Assembly (NCBI GenBank): GCA_016710135.1
Contig: JADJLM010000001.1
Location: 372,001 to 436,000 of the forward strand
Source: Nitrosomonas sp.
GTDB taxonomy: Bacteria; Pseudomonadota; Gammaproteobacteria; Burkholderiales; Nitrosomonadaceae
Length of the DNA: 64,000 bases
Reading direction: 5' to 3'
Both the position numbers and the translations under genes were made by a program. Positions 37,339 to 47,011 of this stretch are shown here, piece after piece. The notes under the pieces are model-generated. The model saw nothing but the letters and a program-made list of their open reading frames with translations, was not told the origin of the DNA and searched no databases. Each line of letters begins with the position of its first letter. Position 1 is the stretch's first letter.

Positions 37339-38142
37339 ATGGAATGGTGGTTAATTTATTTATTGCTGGGTGCTATCGTTGGCTATATTGCGGGATTATT
37401 TGGCATTGGCGGTGGCCTTGTCATCGTTCCGGCGCTGGTTTATATGTTTACGCTGCAAGCTTTTCCTGCCGATCGAGTTTTACATTTTGCCTTGGGCACA
37501 ACTATGGCAACGATTATTTTTACATCGCTATCAAGCCTACGGATGCACCATGTGCATGGTGCTGTCAATTGGTTGATCGTCAGGTATCTTTCACCCGGTA
37601 TTATTTTGGGAACGTTGGCAGGATCAACTCTTGCCAGCGCATTATCGACATCGGTGCTGGGTGTTATCGTCGTACTCTTTATTTATTATGCAGCAACCCA
37701 GATGTGGCTGAAGTTACTACCCAAGCCTGAATATACGCTACCCGGAAAAGGCGGGTTATTCATAACAGGAAGTATCATCGGTTCGGTATCAAGTTTGGTG
37801 GCAATCGGTGGCGGGCTTTTAACGGTTCCATTTCTTTCGCTATGCAAAGTCAAACTCCAGCAAGCCATTGGAACTGCTGCTGCAGTTGGTTTCCCGATTT
37901 CACTGGCGGGAACCATCGGTTATATCGTCAATGGTGAACTACAAACTCAAGCGCTTCCAGAATATAGCTTAGGGTATGTCTATTTACCAGCTTTGGGTTG
38001 GATTGCAGCAGCCAGTATGCTAACACCGCCATTGGGAGCTAAAACGACACATCGTATTCAAACAGCGACGCTAAAAAAACTATTTATCGTATTGCTCTAT
38101 TGTTTAGGCACAAAAATGCTGTTCGATATCTTATCCAATTAA
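37339..38142 (+). CDS. TauE/SafE-family membrane exporter
   Basis: 267 residues with about eight membrane segments in two repeats. The characteristic Gly-rich motifs GLFGIGGGLVIVPALVYMF (first half) and LVAIGGGLLTVPFLSL (second half) are both intact. The family moves sulfite, sulfonates or other small organic acids across the inner membrane. The substrate is not indicated by its neighbours. Convergent with purC, 1 bp apart. Confidence 0.9.
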   Translation: MEWWLIYLLLGAIVGYIAGLFGIGGGLVIVPALVYMFTLQAFPADRVLHFALGTTMATIIFTSLSSLRMHHVHGAVNWLIVRYLSPGIILGTLAGSTLASALSTSVLGVIVVLFIYYAATQMWLKLLPKPEYTLPGKGGLFITGSIIGSVSSLVAIGGGLLTVPFLSLCKVKLQQAIGTAAAVGFPISLAGTIGYIVNGELQTQALPEYSLGYVYLPALGWIAAASMLTPPLGAKTTHRIQTATLKKLFIVLLYCLGTKMLFDILSN

Positions 38143-38143
38143 A

Positions 38144-39034
38144 TTATTGTGTTAAGCGAACCAAGGCTTCCTGATAACGATTAACAGTCTGCAATAAGAT
38201 CTCATCAGGAATTTCCGGTGCGGGTGGTTTTTTGTTCCATCCTGATTGTTCTAGCCAGTTTCGAACAAACTGCTTATCAAAACTGGGGGGGCTCATCCCC
38301 GTTTGATATTGGTTGACTGGCCAGAAACGCGATGAATCCGGAGTCAATACCTCATCGATCAAATAAAGCTTGCCAGCTTGATCTTGCCCAAATTCAAACT
38401 TAGTATCTGCAATGATGATCCCTTTTTGCAACGCATAGTCAGCAGCTTCAGTATAAAGGGTGATGGAGATATCTCTCACCTGTGAAGCCAACTGTGTTCC
38501 CAACATTTGCTCACAAATCGCAAACGAAATATTTTCATCGTGCTGTCCTGCCTGCGCTTTGGTTGAAGGTGTAAAGATTGCACCTTGTGGTAGCTTTTCA
38601 GCTTCTCTTAAGCCTGCTAGTAGTTTAATCCCACTAATTGCCCCACTATTTTGATAATCTTTCCAGCCTGAGCCAATGATATAGCCTCGAACGATTGCTT
38701 CTATCGGCAGTGGTTTAAGGCGTTTTACCACAAACGCGCGATCGATGACTTGATCACACTCTTCCGGTGATACTACCGACTGCGGCAAAATACCGGTTAA
38801 GTGATTCGGAATAATGTGCTTGAGCTTCTCAAACCAGAATGCTGAAATCTGAGTTAGCAATTTGCCTTTACCCGGAATAGGTGTGGGTAGAATCACATCG
38901 AATGCGGACAATCGATCGGTTTGGATAATCAACAGATTATCTGCATCGACCGCATAAATATCGCGTACCTTACCTCGATGGATGAAAGGAAGGCTGCTAA
39001 GGGTTGTCTCAAAGAGTGCTGTCGAATTTTTCAT
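38144..39034 (-). CDS. purC: Phosphoribosylaminoimidazole-succinocarboxamide synthase
   Basis: 296 residues, matching the long (yeast-like) form of SAICAR synthase, which couples CAIR with aspartate using ATP in purine synthesis. HRGKVRDIYAVDADNLLIIQ is at the N-terminus. RLKPLPIEAIVRGYIIGSGW, ISFAICEQMLG and IADTKFEFG follow, then a nucleotide-binding block LIDEVLTPDSSRFWP. It is the third gene of a purE-purK-purC run; purK precedes it by 1 bp. Confidence 0.95.
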   Translation of the reverse strand: MKNSTALFETTLSSLPFIHRGKVRDIYAVDADNLLIIQTDRLSAFDVILPTPIPGKGKLLTQISAFWFEKLKHIIPNHLTGILPQSVVSPEECDQVIDRAFVVKRLKPLPIEAIVRGYIIGSGWKDYQNSGAISGIKLLAGLREAEKLPQGAIFTPSTKAQAGQHDENISFAICEQMLGTQLASQVRDISITLYTEAADYALQKGIIIADTKFEFGQDQAGKLYLIDEVLTPDSSRFWPVNQYQTGMSPPSFDKQFVRNWLEQSGWNKKPPAPEIPDEILLQTVNRYQEALVRLTQ

Positions 39035-39035
39035 C

Positions 39036-40171
39036 TTACCTTTTCGATAGAGTAGCCTTGATGGCTAATGCATTGTTAAGTGTTTGTTGAAGAGTATCGC
39101 CGAGGACCGTTATGTGTCCCATTTTTCTACCAGGCCTTGCTTCACTTTTCCCATATAAGTGAAGCTTAGCAGTCGGCTGATTTAAAACAAAACGCCAATC
39201 AGGTTTGCCGTTTTGCCATATGTCTCCCAGTAAATTTATCATGACAGCGGCGGGTATTTTCATCGCAGTGCTGCCAAGGGGTAACTGGCATAGTGTGCGA
39301 ACTTGTTGTTCAAATTGAGAAGTGATACAAGCGTCGATTGAAAAATGACCACTATTATGCGGACGAGGTGCGATCTCGTTAATAAGCAACTGACCATCAT
39401 TCAATAAGAAAATTCGACGCACAGCACGCCCTGATAATCTAGCTTGGTCGCTAGCTCAGTGGCAATGCGACAGGCCTGCTGTTGAATCGAATCTGAAACC
39501 CTAGCAGGAATCAAGCTAATATCGAGTATACCTTGTTGATGCTGATTCTCGATGACTGGGAAATGAACCGTCTTGCCATCGAATCCACGCGCCAGGATGA
39601 CTGAAATCTCGCCAGCAAGTGGAAGGAATTGCTCTAATACACAAGGGACTTGCCGAAGTTTCTCAAAGGCCGGCGACAAATCATTGATATGGGTAATTCT
39701 AACTTGTCCTTTACCATCGTAACCGAGTTGACTGACTTTCAAAATACCAGGACATAACGATTGATAAATCGGCGACGCTAAATCATCTCCAGATTGGATG
39801 ACAGCAAACGGGACAACGGCAAACCCGTTCGCGGATAAAAACTGTTTTTCTTGAATGCGACTCTGTGCAATTGAAACGCTGTTAGCACCAGGACTAACAA
39901 CTCGCTGTTGAGCTAGATAGCGTAATGCTTCTGCGGGTACATTCTCAAATTCAGTCGTAATGGCAGCACAAGTGCTACTCAAATCACTCAATGCTTGATA
40001 ATCGAGATAATCTGCTTGCAAATGACGTTCAGCGATTCTCCCCGCCGGGCTATCGTCTGCAGGATCCAATACGGTAACTCGATAGCCCAGTGTTTGGGCT
40101 GCCATCGTAAACATACGACCTAACTGGCCACCACCCAGCAGGCCAAGCATTGCACCGGGTAAAATCATCAT
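39036..40171 (-). pseudogene. purK: N5-carboxyaminoimidazole ribonucleotide synthase, one-base frameshift
   Basis: ATP-grasp enzyme that carboxylates AIR on N5 for PurE. The first frame (start 40171) has GLLGGGQLGRMFTMAAQTLG, the TEFENVPAEAL segment and YDGKGQVRI, then ends after GVLCVEF. The next frame resumes with FLLNDGQLLINEIAPRPHNS, the magnesium- and ATP-binding block, and runs to the normal C-terminus. One extra T in the T run at about 39410 (minus-strand reading of ttttc) rejoins them as a ~378-residue enzyme. Purine synthesis normally needs this gene and nothing else is damaged, so a sequence error is more likely than true loss. The start overlaps the purE stop by 4 bp. Confidence 0.9.
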
Positions 40172-40659
40172 ACTTCAGGCAGTGTCATCGCAGCCACAGT
40201 GGCCGCTTGTTTCTCTCGGAATGCAGTGAGTTTGGCGGCTAATTGATGATCTTTGGTCGCTAATAACGCAATGGCAAACAATGCAGCATTGGCTGCACCG
40301 GCTTCACCAATCGCGAAGGTTGCAACCGGTACACCCTTTGGCATTTGCACAATGGAAAGCAGTGAGTCGAGTCCATTTAACTGTTTCGAAGTCACAGGAA
40401 CACCTAATACTGGCACGATAGTTTTAGCCGCAATCATACCGGGCAAATGTGCAGCGCCCCCAGCACCGGCAATAATGCATTGAATCCCACGTCCATTTGC
40501 AGAATCTGCAAACTCAAACATGCGATCAGGCGTACGATGCGCAGACACAATGAGTGTTTCATGCGGGATTAAAAATTCTTTCAACACCTGTGCAGCGTGT
40601 TGCATGACATTCCAGTCACTGTTGCTGCCCATGACGATGCTAACTAATGGGTTAACCAT
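40168..40659 (-). CDS. purE: N5-carboxyaminoimidazole ribonucleotide mutase
   Basis: 163 residues, standard for class I PurE, which moves the carboxylate of N5-CAIR to C4. VSIVMGSNSDWNVMQHAAQV forms the phosphate site; VSAHRTPDRMFEFA and IAGAGGAAHLPGMIAA complete the active site with its catalytic His. It is the first gene of the pur run and is coupled to purK by a 4-bp overlap. Divergent from exbD with 99 bp between. Confidence 0.95.
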   Translation of the reverse strand: MVNPLVSIVMGSNSDWNVMQHAAQVLKEFLIPHETLIVSAHRTPDRMFEFADSANGRGIQCIIAGAGGAAHLPGMIAAKTIVPVLGVPVTSKQLNGLDSLLSIVQMPKGVPVATFAIGEAGAANAALFAIALLATKDHQLAAKLTAFREKQAATVAAMTLPEV

Positions 40660-40758
40660 TTGGATTGGAAAAATATAAAATTTAATGAGGGTGACGAAAG
40701 CGGTAATAATAAACTAGAATTAACGAATCGATAAATCAGTAAAATAGCCATTGCTTCC

Positions 40759-41193
40759 ATGAATTTTCAGCGCGGACAGAAAAAAGAAGAACCCGAAATC
40801 AATCTGGTTCCGATGATCGATGTACTCTTAGTCATCTTGATCTTCTTAGTTATTACCACGACTTATTCAAAATTTTCAGAGCTTGAAATTACATTGCCTG
40901 AAGCAACGGCGATTGAAGTGGATAAGAATGTTCAGCGCCCCAATACCATTGATGTCAGTGTCAGTGCGAGCGGCGGTTATACGATCAATCTGTCACCGAT
41001 CACGTTTTCAAGTATTGAAGCGTTACGTGATGCATTAAAAGCGGCTGCCAAGGATAATCAAAATCCGATCATCATCATCAATGCGGATGCCAAAGCTTCC
41101 CATCAATCCGTGATTACGGTGATGGAAGCAGCACGCCTTGCGGGCTATAATCAGGTCACCTTTACGACAGAAGTGCAACCCAAATTGCAGTAA
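40759..41193 (+). CDS. exbD: ExbD/TolR-family biopolymer transport protein
   Basis: 144 residues, one membrane segment (LVPMIDVLLVILIFLVITTT) with the functionally required Asp in PMIDVLLVILIF. The short N-terminal cytoplasmic tail and ~100-residue periplasmic domain are as in the family. ExbD works with ExbB and TonB to power outer-membrane uptake; no exbB or tonB is adjacent here, so its partner must be elsewhere. It could equally be TolR-like; the solitary position does not decide. Confidence 0.88.
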   Translation: MNFQRGQKKEEPEINLVPMIDVLLVILIFLVITTTYSKFSELEITLPEATAIEVDKNVQRPNTIDVSVSASGGYTINLSPITFSSIEALRDALKAAAKDNQNPIIIINADAKASHQSVITVMEAARLAGYNQVTFTTEVQPKLQ

Positions 41194-41286
41194 ACTATGA
41201 TACGGCTCGCAAGAATTTATTAACTAATCATAACTAAAATAAACACAATGGCTTCATTATTCAATTTCTTATTTAAAGGAAAAAAC

Positions 41287-41925
41287 ATGAGTACGAATGT
41301 CGATAACTTTTCTAAAGCTGCTTTGTCCGGTAATACCTATGTTTTAGCACCATTGCCTTATGCAGATAATGCGTTAGAGCCTGTTATTTCTGCGAATACG
41401 TTGAGTTTTCATTATGGCAAACACCATAAAGCCTATGTCGATAATTTAAACAAACTGTTAGCTGATACACCGCTGGCAGGTCAATCACTTGAACAAATCA
41501 TTAAAGTAACAGCAGGGCAAGCGGATAAGGCAGGGATTTTCAATAATGCTGCTCAAATCTGGAATCACATGTTTTACTGGCACAGTCTGAGCCCTAAAGG
41601 AGGTGGTGAGCCACCTGTTGCATTAAAGCAAAAAATAGAAGCTGCGTTTGGCAGTGTAGATAATTGCAAAAAAGAACTGGCGAATGCGGCTGTTACTCAA
41701 TTTGGTAGCGGATGGGCTTGGTTAGTTCAAGAGGGTGATAAGCTTGCTATTGCTAAAACCAGTAATGCGGAAACACCAATTACCAGAAATAGCAGACCCC
41801 TCCTCACGATTGATGTATGGGAACATGCTTACTACATCGATTTCCAGAATCGCCGCCCTGATTATGTGAATACCGTGTTGGATAAATTGATCAATTGGGA
41901 ATTTGCTGCTGCAAATCTGAGTTAA
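41287..41925 (+). CDS. sodB: Iron superoxide dismutase
   Basis: About 212 residues from the ATG at 41287, with AAAGGA at 41275-41280; the longer open frame is not needed. Detoxifies superoxide. Metal ligands are visible in SFHYGKHHKAYVDNLNKLL (His), WNHMFYWHSL (His) and DVWEHAYYIDFQNRRPDYV (Asp and His). AAQIWNHMFYW with FGSGWAWLV is typical of Fe/Mn-SOD, the Fe type being likelier by resemblance to SodB. hisG follows after 16 bp. Confidence 0.93.
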   Translation: MSTNVDNFSKAALSGNTYVLAPLPYADNALEPVISANTLSFHYGKHHKAYVDNLNKLLADTPLAGQSLEQIIKVTAGQADKAGIFNNAAQIWNHMFYWHSLSPKGGGEPPVALKQKIEAAFGSVDNCKKELANAAVTQFGSGWAWLVQEGDKLAIAKTSNAETPITRNSRPLLTIDVWEHAYYIDFQNRRPDYVNTVLDKLINWEFAAANLS

Positions 41926-41941
41926 TCACGCTCCTTTTTAT

Positions 41942-42589
41942 ATGACTGATATTACCATTGCGCTTTCGAAAGGGCGCATATTTGAAGACACTGCACCCTT
42001 TCTGAAAGCAGCGGGTATTATTGCGCTAGATGATCCCGAAACTTCGCGTAAACTCATCATTGATACCAACAAGCCTAATGTTCGCCTCATCATGGTGCGT
42101 GCGTCGGATGTTCCAACTTATGTGCAATATGGCGCGGCTGATCTTGGTGTGGCTGGCAAAGATGTGTTGCTTGAGCATGGTGGCATGGGATTATACCAAC
42201 CGCTCGATTTGCAAATTGCGCGCTGCAAAATGATGGTTGCGGTTCCGGAGGGTTTTGATTATCAGTCTGCTGTTTTTCAGGGCGCGCGTTTACGGGTTGC
42301 AACTAAATATCTCAAAACCGCGCGTGACCATTTTGCCGAGAAAGGCATGCATGTAGATCTAATCAAATTATATGGATCAATGGAATTAGCTCCCCTCGTT
42401 GGACTCGCGGATGCCATCGTTGATTTGGTTTCCAGTGGCAATACCTTGAAAGCAAATTACCTCAAAGCGGTTGAGGAAATTCGACCCGTTTCCGCACGGC
42501 TAATCATCAACCAAGCAGCGCTCAAATTAAAGCGCACGACTATTCAGCCAATGCTCGACTCTTTTGAAAGTGTTGTCGGCGTAACTTAA
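41942..42589 (+). CDS. hisG: ATP phosphoribosyltransferase, short form
   Basis: 215 residues, the HisG-short catalytic subunit that starts histidine synthesis and normally needs the HisZ regulatory subunit. ITIALSKGRIFEDTAPFLKA, RASDVPTYVQYGAADLGVAG and LYGSMELAPLVGLADAIVDL contain the PRPP and ATP sites. VSSGNTLKAN follows. No hisZ is in the window. hisD lies 25 bp downstream with an AGGA SD. Confidence 0.95.
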   Translation: MTDITIALSKGRIFEDTAPFLKAAGIIALDDPETSRKLIIDTNKPNVRLIMVRASDVPTYVQYGAADLGVAGKDVLLEHGGMGLYQPLDLQIARCKMMVAVPEGFDYQSAVFQGARLRVATKYLKTARDHFAEKGMHVDLIKLYGSMELAPLVGLADAIVDLVSSGNTLKANYLKAVEEIRPVSARLIINQAALKLKRTTIQPMLDSFESVVGVT

Positions 42590-42614
42590 TCGTGCCCCCT
42601 AGGAAGAACAGTTT

Positions 42615-43913
42615 ATGATCAACATTAAACGCTTATCTTCACTTGACCCTCATTTTTATCAAGCATTAGATACGTTGCTGGCTTTTGAAACGACACAAGA
42701 TAATGCGATCATCGAAACCGTAGCACGAATTCTGTCTGAAATCCGAGCACGTGGTGATCGCGCGCTGCTCGACTATACGCACCGTTTTGACCATTTGCAT
42801 GCTAATACACTTGCTGAACTTGAGCTACCTATTCAGTCTTGTCAGCAGGCGTTGCAGACACTTAGCCCCACAGAAAGCGAGGCGCTAAAATATGCCGCCC
42901 AACGCATTAGACAATATCACGAAAAACAATTATCACAATCTTGGCAATACATAGAACCAGATGGTACTCAGCTAGGGCAGAAAATCACCGCGCTCGATCG
43001 AGTTGGATTGTATGTTCCAGGTGGTAAGGCTTCTTATCCTTCTTCGGTACTGATGAATGCTATTCCAGCCAAGGTTGCTGGTGTCAATGAGTTAATCATG
43101 GTTGTTCCCACTCCGCGGGGTGAAAAAAATCAACTCGTCCTTGCTGCGGCTGCAATTGCCGGTGTCGACCGTGTGTTTACGATTGGCGGCGCACAAGCAA
43201 TTGCGGCATTAGCCTATGGTACTCAATCCATCCCAAAAGTTGATAAAATCGTGGGCCCAGGCAATGCCTATGTAGCAACCGCGAAACGCCTAGTTTTTGG
43301 GCAGGTTGGTATCGATATGGTTGCCGGTCCTTCGGAAATTTTGGTGATTTGCGATGGCCACATTAATCCCGATTGGATTGCGATGGATTTATTCTCTCAG
43401 GCAGAGCATGATGAACAAGCGCAATCGATCCTGCTATGCCCGGATCAATCATTTATTGAGACTGTTCAAGCCAGTATCGATCAATTGATTGTGGCTCAAC
43501 CTCGCAAAGCGGTTATTCAAGCGTCACTCGAAAATCGTGGCGCACTGATCAAAGTTTGTGATCTGGCAGAAGCTTGTAAGATTGCCAACCGTATTGCACC
43601 AGAGCATCTTGAGTTGGCGGTTGCCCAACCTGAGCAATGGGTTGATCAGCTCAAGCATGCTGGGGCTATTTTCATGGGGTACTACACTTGTGAAGCGCTT
43701 GGGGACTACTGTGCGGGACCCAATCACGTACTACCGACGTCAGGCACTGCACGATTTTCTTCTCCACTGGGCGTGTATGATTTCCAGAAACGTACCAGCT
43801 TAATCAAAGTTTCACCCCAAGGCGCTCATCATTTAGGGAAAATTGCTTCTACCTTAGCACATGGCGAAGGTTTGCAAGCACATGCCTTATCAGCTGAGTA
43901 TCGCTGTAACTGA
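42615..43913 (+). CDS. hisD: Histidinol dehydrogenase
   Basis: 432 residues, normal length. It oxidises histidinol to histidine in two NAD steps with a bound zinc. LYVPGGKASYPSSVLMNAIP, VVPTPRGEKN, the NAD-site segment GGAQAIAALAYGTQ, DMVAGPSEILV, LFSQAEHDEQAQS and GPNHVLPTSGTARF cover the family signature and zinc ligands. Last of the his genes here; greB follows 17 bp later, so the usual hisC is not next. Confidence 0.95.
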   Translation: MINIKRLSSLDPHFYQALDTLLAFETTQDNAIIETVARILSEIRARGDRALLDYTHRFDHLHANTLAELELPIQSCQQALQTLSPTESEALKYAAQRIRQYHEKQLSQSWQYIEPDGTQLGQKITALDRVGLYVPGGKASYPSSVLMNAIPAKVAGVNELIMVVPTPRGEKNQLVLAAAAIAGVDRVFTIGGAQAIAALAYGTQSIPKVDKIVGPGNAYVATAKRLVFGQVGIDMVAGPSEILVICDGHINPDWIAMDLFSQAEHDEQAQSILLCPDQSFIETVQASIDQLIVAQPRKAVIQASLENRGALIKVCDLAEACKIANRIAPEHLELAVAQPEQWVDQLKHAGAIFMGYYTCEALGDYCAGPNHVLPTSGTARFSSPLGVYDFQKRTSLIKVSPQGAHHLGKIASTLAHGEGLQAHALSAEYRCN

Positions 43914-43930
43914 TACCAAGCCGTGTTGTT

Positions 43931-44524
43931 ATGAATAAGGCGTTTGTCAAAGAAAATGATGATTCAGAAGAGCTCGAAGAGGAGGTTGCTGCTTCTCCTT
44001 TGCCGGTAGGAAGTAAAAACTATATTACTCCCTTAGGCTACGCCCGCCTGATGGAAGAATACCAATGGTTATTGAACAAAGAACGACCGGAAGTTACCGC
44101 TATCGTATCGTGGGCAGCTGGCAATGGCGATCGCTCTGAGAATGGGGATTATATCTATGGCAAGAGACGCTTGCGTGAGATCGATAAGCGCTTACGCTTT
44201 CTGTCCAAGCGGCTTGAGATTGCTGAAATCATCGACCCAACCTTGCCGCGCGAAGATAGCACGCGAATTTTCTTTGGCGCAACGGTTTGCTATCTTGATT
44301 TCACCAGCCAAGAAAAAACCGTATCCATCGTTGGTATTGATGAAATTGACCCTCTGAGAGGTTATATCAGTTGGATTTCCCCCGTTGCCCGAGCACTAAT
44401 TTCAGCGCAAGAAGGTGATATCGTCTGTTTACGGACACCTACCGGTGTTGAAAAGCTGGAAATTCTAGCTGTTGAATACCGACCCATAGAAATACCCACA
44501 TTCCAAGCAGTAACTGTGAAATAG
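43931..44524 (+). CDS. greB: Transcription elongation factor GreB
   Basis: 197 residues. It restarts stalled RNA polymerase by stimulating transcript cleavage through its coiled-coil tip. An acidic N-terminal leader of ~30 residues (ENDDSEELEEEVA) precedes the core: ITPLGYARLMEEYQWLLNKE, then WAAGNGDRSENGDYIYGKRR with the tip acidic pair, and the C-terminal FKBP-like domain. YIYGKRRLREID distinguishes GreB from GreA. The longer acidic leader is slightly unusual. Confidence 0.93.
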   Translation: MNKAFVKENDDSEELEEEVAASPLPVGSKNYITPLGYARLMEEYQWLLNKERPEVTAIVSWAAGNGDRSENGDYIYGKRRLREIDKRLRFLSKRLEIAEIIDPTLPREDSTRIFFGATVCYLDFTSQEKTVSIVGIDEIDPLRGYISWISPVARALISAQEGDIVCLRTPTGVEKLEILAVEYRPIEIPTFQAVTVK

Positions 44525-44764
44525 TGATTTACAATTTTTGATTCGATATACGTTAAATGCAATGCCGGGGCACGCTATAAATCCCAGTTGGTGTGCGATT
44601 GATGTGGATGCACTAAACCAGATCTCTCTTTCTTATTGGCTACTAATAACTTAAAAATGGAAAGTTGACCTACTAATTTGTTCAGCGTAGAGTAACCGAG
44701 CATTTGATTGAATGATTGGTTTTTTCTTGAAATATTAGACCTTTAAATCAACAGGAGGATTGTT
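44525..44764. other. Non-coding interval
   Basis: 240 bp between greB and the CBS gene; AT-rich, no reading frame. A strong SD (AGGAGG) stands just before the CBS ATG at 44765. Promoter not identifiable. Confidence 0.45.
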
Positions 44765-45352
44765 ATGAGTGAATATCATGTACTTCCAACTCAGCGTTTA
44801 GTAGGTGCAATTCGAGTATCACATCCCGCTTCACCCAAATCTGTAACACTTGAGTCACCTGCACTCGATATTATGACTGATTTAAGGCATAGCCATGTTG
44901 CAGTGATAGAGCCACACGCTACCATTGAATTTGCTAATCTATATATGAAACAAAGAGGGGTCCGGTCATTATTTGTTTTGGGAACGGATGGGAACCTTCA
45001 GGGTGTTATTACTGCTACAGATATTCTTGGAGAGAAACCATTACGCTTTACTCAGGAAAGAAATGTTAAGTATCAAGAGATTGTGGTATCCGATATCATG
45101 ACGCCCTTGTTTGAATTGGAGGCAATTACAATTGAGGATGTTCAGCATGCAAAGGTAAGGCATGTGATTGCAAGTTTGTGCGAAGCCGGAAGACAGCATA
45201 CTTTAGTGCTGGAACGGGATTCAGACGATAATTTATTAATCTGTGGCCTTTTTTCTTTGACACAGATTGAAAAACAATTAGGATCACCCGTTGCATTGAA
45301 AGAAATTGCGAAAACCTTTGCAGAAATCGAAGCGACCTTGATTGCTAAATAG
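44765..45352 (+). CDS. CBS-domain pair protein
   Basis: 195 residues. Two CBS motifs form a Bateman module: the first at about residues 35-95 (IMTDLRHSHVAVIEPHATIE, GVITATDILGEKP) and the second at about 110-185 (DIMTPLFELEAITIEDV, LICGLFSLTQIEKQL). Such modules sense adenosine nucleotides and usually control a fused or partner protein; none is fused here. No signal peptide. Similar stand-alone proteins are common in ammonia oxidisers and relatives, with no known role. A good terminator follows. Confidence 0.88.
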   Translation: MSEYHVLPTQRLVGAIRVSHPASPKSVTLESPALDIMTDLRHSHVAVIEPHATIEFANLYMKQRGVRSLFVLGTDGNLQGVITATDILGEKPLRFTQERNVKYQEIVVSDIMTPLFELEAITIEDVQHAKVRHVIASLCEAGRQHTLVLERDSDDNLLICGLFSLTQIEKQLGSPVALKEIAKTFAEIEATLIAK

Positions 45353-45380
45353 TTTGAAATCGTATTGTTTTTCTAAGACG

Positions 45381-45409
45381 AGGTACTGATTATTTAACAA
45401 TCAGTACCT
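45381..45409 (+). terminator. Bidirectional terminator between convergent genes
   Basis: Perfect 11-bp stem (aggtactgatt / aatcagtacct) with a 7-nt loop, followed by ttatta on the plus strand. It ends the CBS gene and lies 35 bp from the stop of the convergent gene at 45444. Confidence 0.85.
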
Positions 45410-45443
45410 TTATTATGTGGTTATTGATAGAACTAGCAACGGT

Positions 45444-45848
45444 TTAAGTTGTTGTTTTGAAGTTGCAAGCGATGTCAAATAATGCTTTACCAATGCTTTC
45501 CGGTGAAATGTCAGACCAAGTCGTAGGGTTGGTGTCGAGATGAATTGTTTCTCCATCCGCCATGTTTTTGCTGTGATATGAAATAGCAATGACTCTAAAT
45601 TTGAGATTCGCGCAATCATATTCGCCCAGCGATAAACTCGATAAATATTCAGCGCCCATATAGCCATGCTGAGCGGAAAGGTTGTCTTTTAGATACCACA
45701 TTTGAACAGTATGACTGGTGCGACGCAGTGTGGTGGGATTGGTATAGAGATTAAAACTATTCTGACCATCGCTTCCACCCACATAAATCCATGTGGCTGA
45801 TACCGAGTTACTGAGTAATAACAGAATGATGAGTATGAATTTTTTCAT
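45444..45848 (-). CDS. Surface-adhesin protein E-like exported protein
   Basis: 134 residues. A signal peptide (KKFILIILLLLSNSVSA) precedes a beta-rich domain with the pattern of the surface-adhesin E family: TWIYVGGSDGQNSFNLYTNP, TVQMWYLKDN, and YDCANLKFRVIAISYHSKNM. Two Cys (in YDCAN and IACNF) probably pair. In Haemophilus protein E binds host proteins; in environmental bacteria like this the domain is widespread and its role unknown. Encoded alone. Confidence 0.8.
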   Translation of the reverse strand: MKKFILIILLLLSNSVSATWIYVGGSDGQNSFNLYTNPTTLRRTSHTVQMWYLKDNLSAQHGYMGAEYLSSLSLGEYDCANLKFRVIAISYHSKNMADGETIHLDTNPTTWSDISPESIGKALFDIACNFKTTT

Positions 45849-46206
45849 TACCTTTCCAATGTTTGAGTGATAGTAATTCGAGTAGTAAGCTCGATGCTCA
45901 GTTTGTGATCAACCGACAAAATTGATATCAGTAATACCGCCTGAAATAGGTTGAGTTCATGACTTTAAGGTTTTGCCGTGTTGGTCTTGTTTTTTTTCTT
46001 CAATGAAATTGAAATGTGTTTAGTATTCAAGCGCTAATTGAATTAAAGCGGAAAATTTGGATGAAATTTGATTTTAAATTAGATCTGCAAAGCGCTGCTT
46101 TTTGAGCGATTGATTAGAGATGGATTTGCTAGGAATGGTTGATTGCTTGAAATTTAGTTGAATTATTTCAAATTAAGTATCGACTGATCGCTTAATGAAT
46201 ATTTGA
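45849..46206. other. Non-coding interval
   Basis: 358 bp, AT-rich, with long T and A runs and no reading frame. The word aagcgct occurs twice (near 46029 and 46091). No RNA gene or terminator was recognised. It separates the start of the adhesin-like gene from the stop of gloB. Confidence 0.45.
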
Positions 46207-46971
46207 TTAATAATGATCTTTCCATTTGCGTAATTCAGAAAATACACTAATTGCATCGGGTAGTTGTGTTTCTGCATGCCGATTTGCGGCGTTAATAATT
46301 GCTGATTGTTCGCATCTTAAGAAGGGATTAATCGATTTTTCAATTGCTAGGGTAGTCGGAATGGTAGGTTTGTGATTAGCGCGGAGTAGTTTGACTTTGC
46401 TCATATATTCTGCAAGTAATGGATTGGTAGGATCAATTTCAGTTGCGAAATGGGTATTTGAAAGCGTATATTCATGCGTGCAATAAACCTGAGTATCGTC
46501 AGGTAAAGTGGTAATTTTCTTTAAGGAACTGTACATTTGTTGGGCCGTTCCTTCAAATATTCGTCCACAACCACAAGAGAACAACGTATCACCACAAAAT
46601 AAGTTATTTGAACCGTAATAACTAATATGACCGGCTGTATGGCCCGGTGTGTCTAATACGGTTAAATTGAGGGGTAACTCGGGAAGTCTAACGATATTAC
46701 CTTCTTCAAGGCCATCGGTCATTCCGGGTATCGTTTCTTTTTTGGGTCCATAGATTTGAATCCCAAATAATTGAGATAACTCTAGGTTACCGCCGGTATG
46801 GTCGTGATGGTGATGTGTATTTAAGATAGCAATCAGTTTAAGATGATGTTGTCTAATATATTCAATGACAGGAGTAGCTATTCCTGGATCGATAATCACT
46901 GCATACTTCTCGTTATGAATTATCCAAATATAATTATCTTTAAACGCATGGATAGGATTGATTTTTATCAT
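46207..46971 (-). CDS. gloB: Hydroxyacylglutathione hydrolase (glyoxalase II)
   Basis: 254 residues. It hydrolyses S-lactoylglutathione in methylglyoxal detoxification. The metallo-beta-lactamase metal motif is LNTHHHHDHTGGN, with further ligands in LDTPGHTAGHISYYG and LFCGDTLFSCGCGRIFEG. CTHEYTLSN completes the glutathione site. Divergent from the YafS-like methyltransferase with 40 bp between, as in E. coli and many betaproteobacteria. Confidence 0.95.
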   Translation of the reverse strand: MIKINPIHAFKDNYIWIIHNEKYAVIIDPGIATPVIEYIRQHHLKLIAILNTHHHHDHTGGNLELSQLFGIQIYGPKKETIPGMTDGLEEGNIVRLPELPLNLTVLDTPGHTAGHISYYGSNNLFCGDTLFSCGCGRIFEGTAQQMYSSLKKITTLPDDTQVYCTHEYTLSNTHFATEIDPTNPLLAEYMSKVKLLRANHKPTIPTTLAIEKSINPFLRCEQSAIINAANRHAETQLPDAISVFSELRKWKDHY

Positions 46972-47011
46972 GGTTTTCCTAATGATCGATAAGTGGTATC
47001 AAAGGTAAAGG

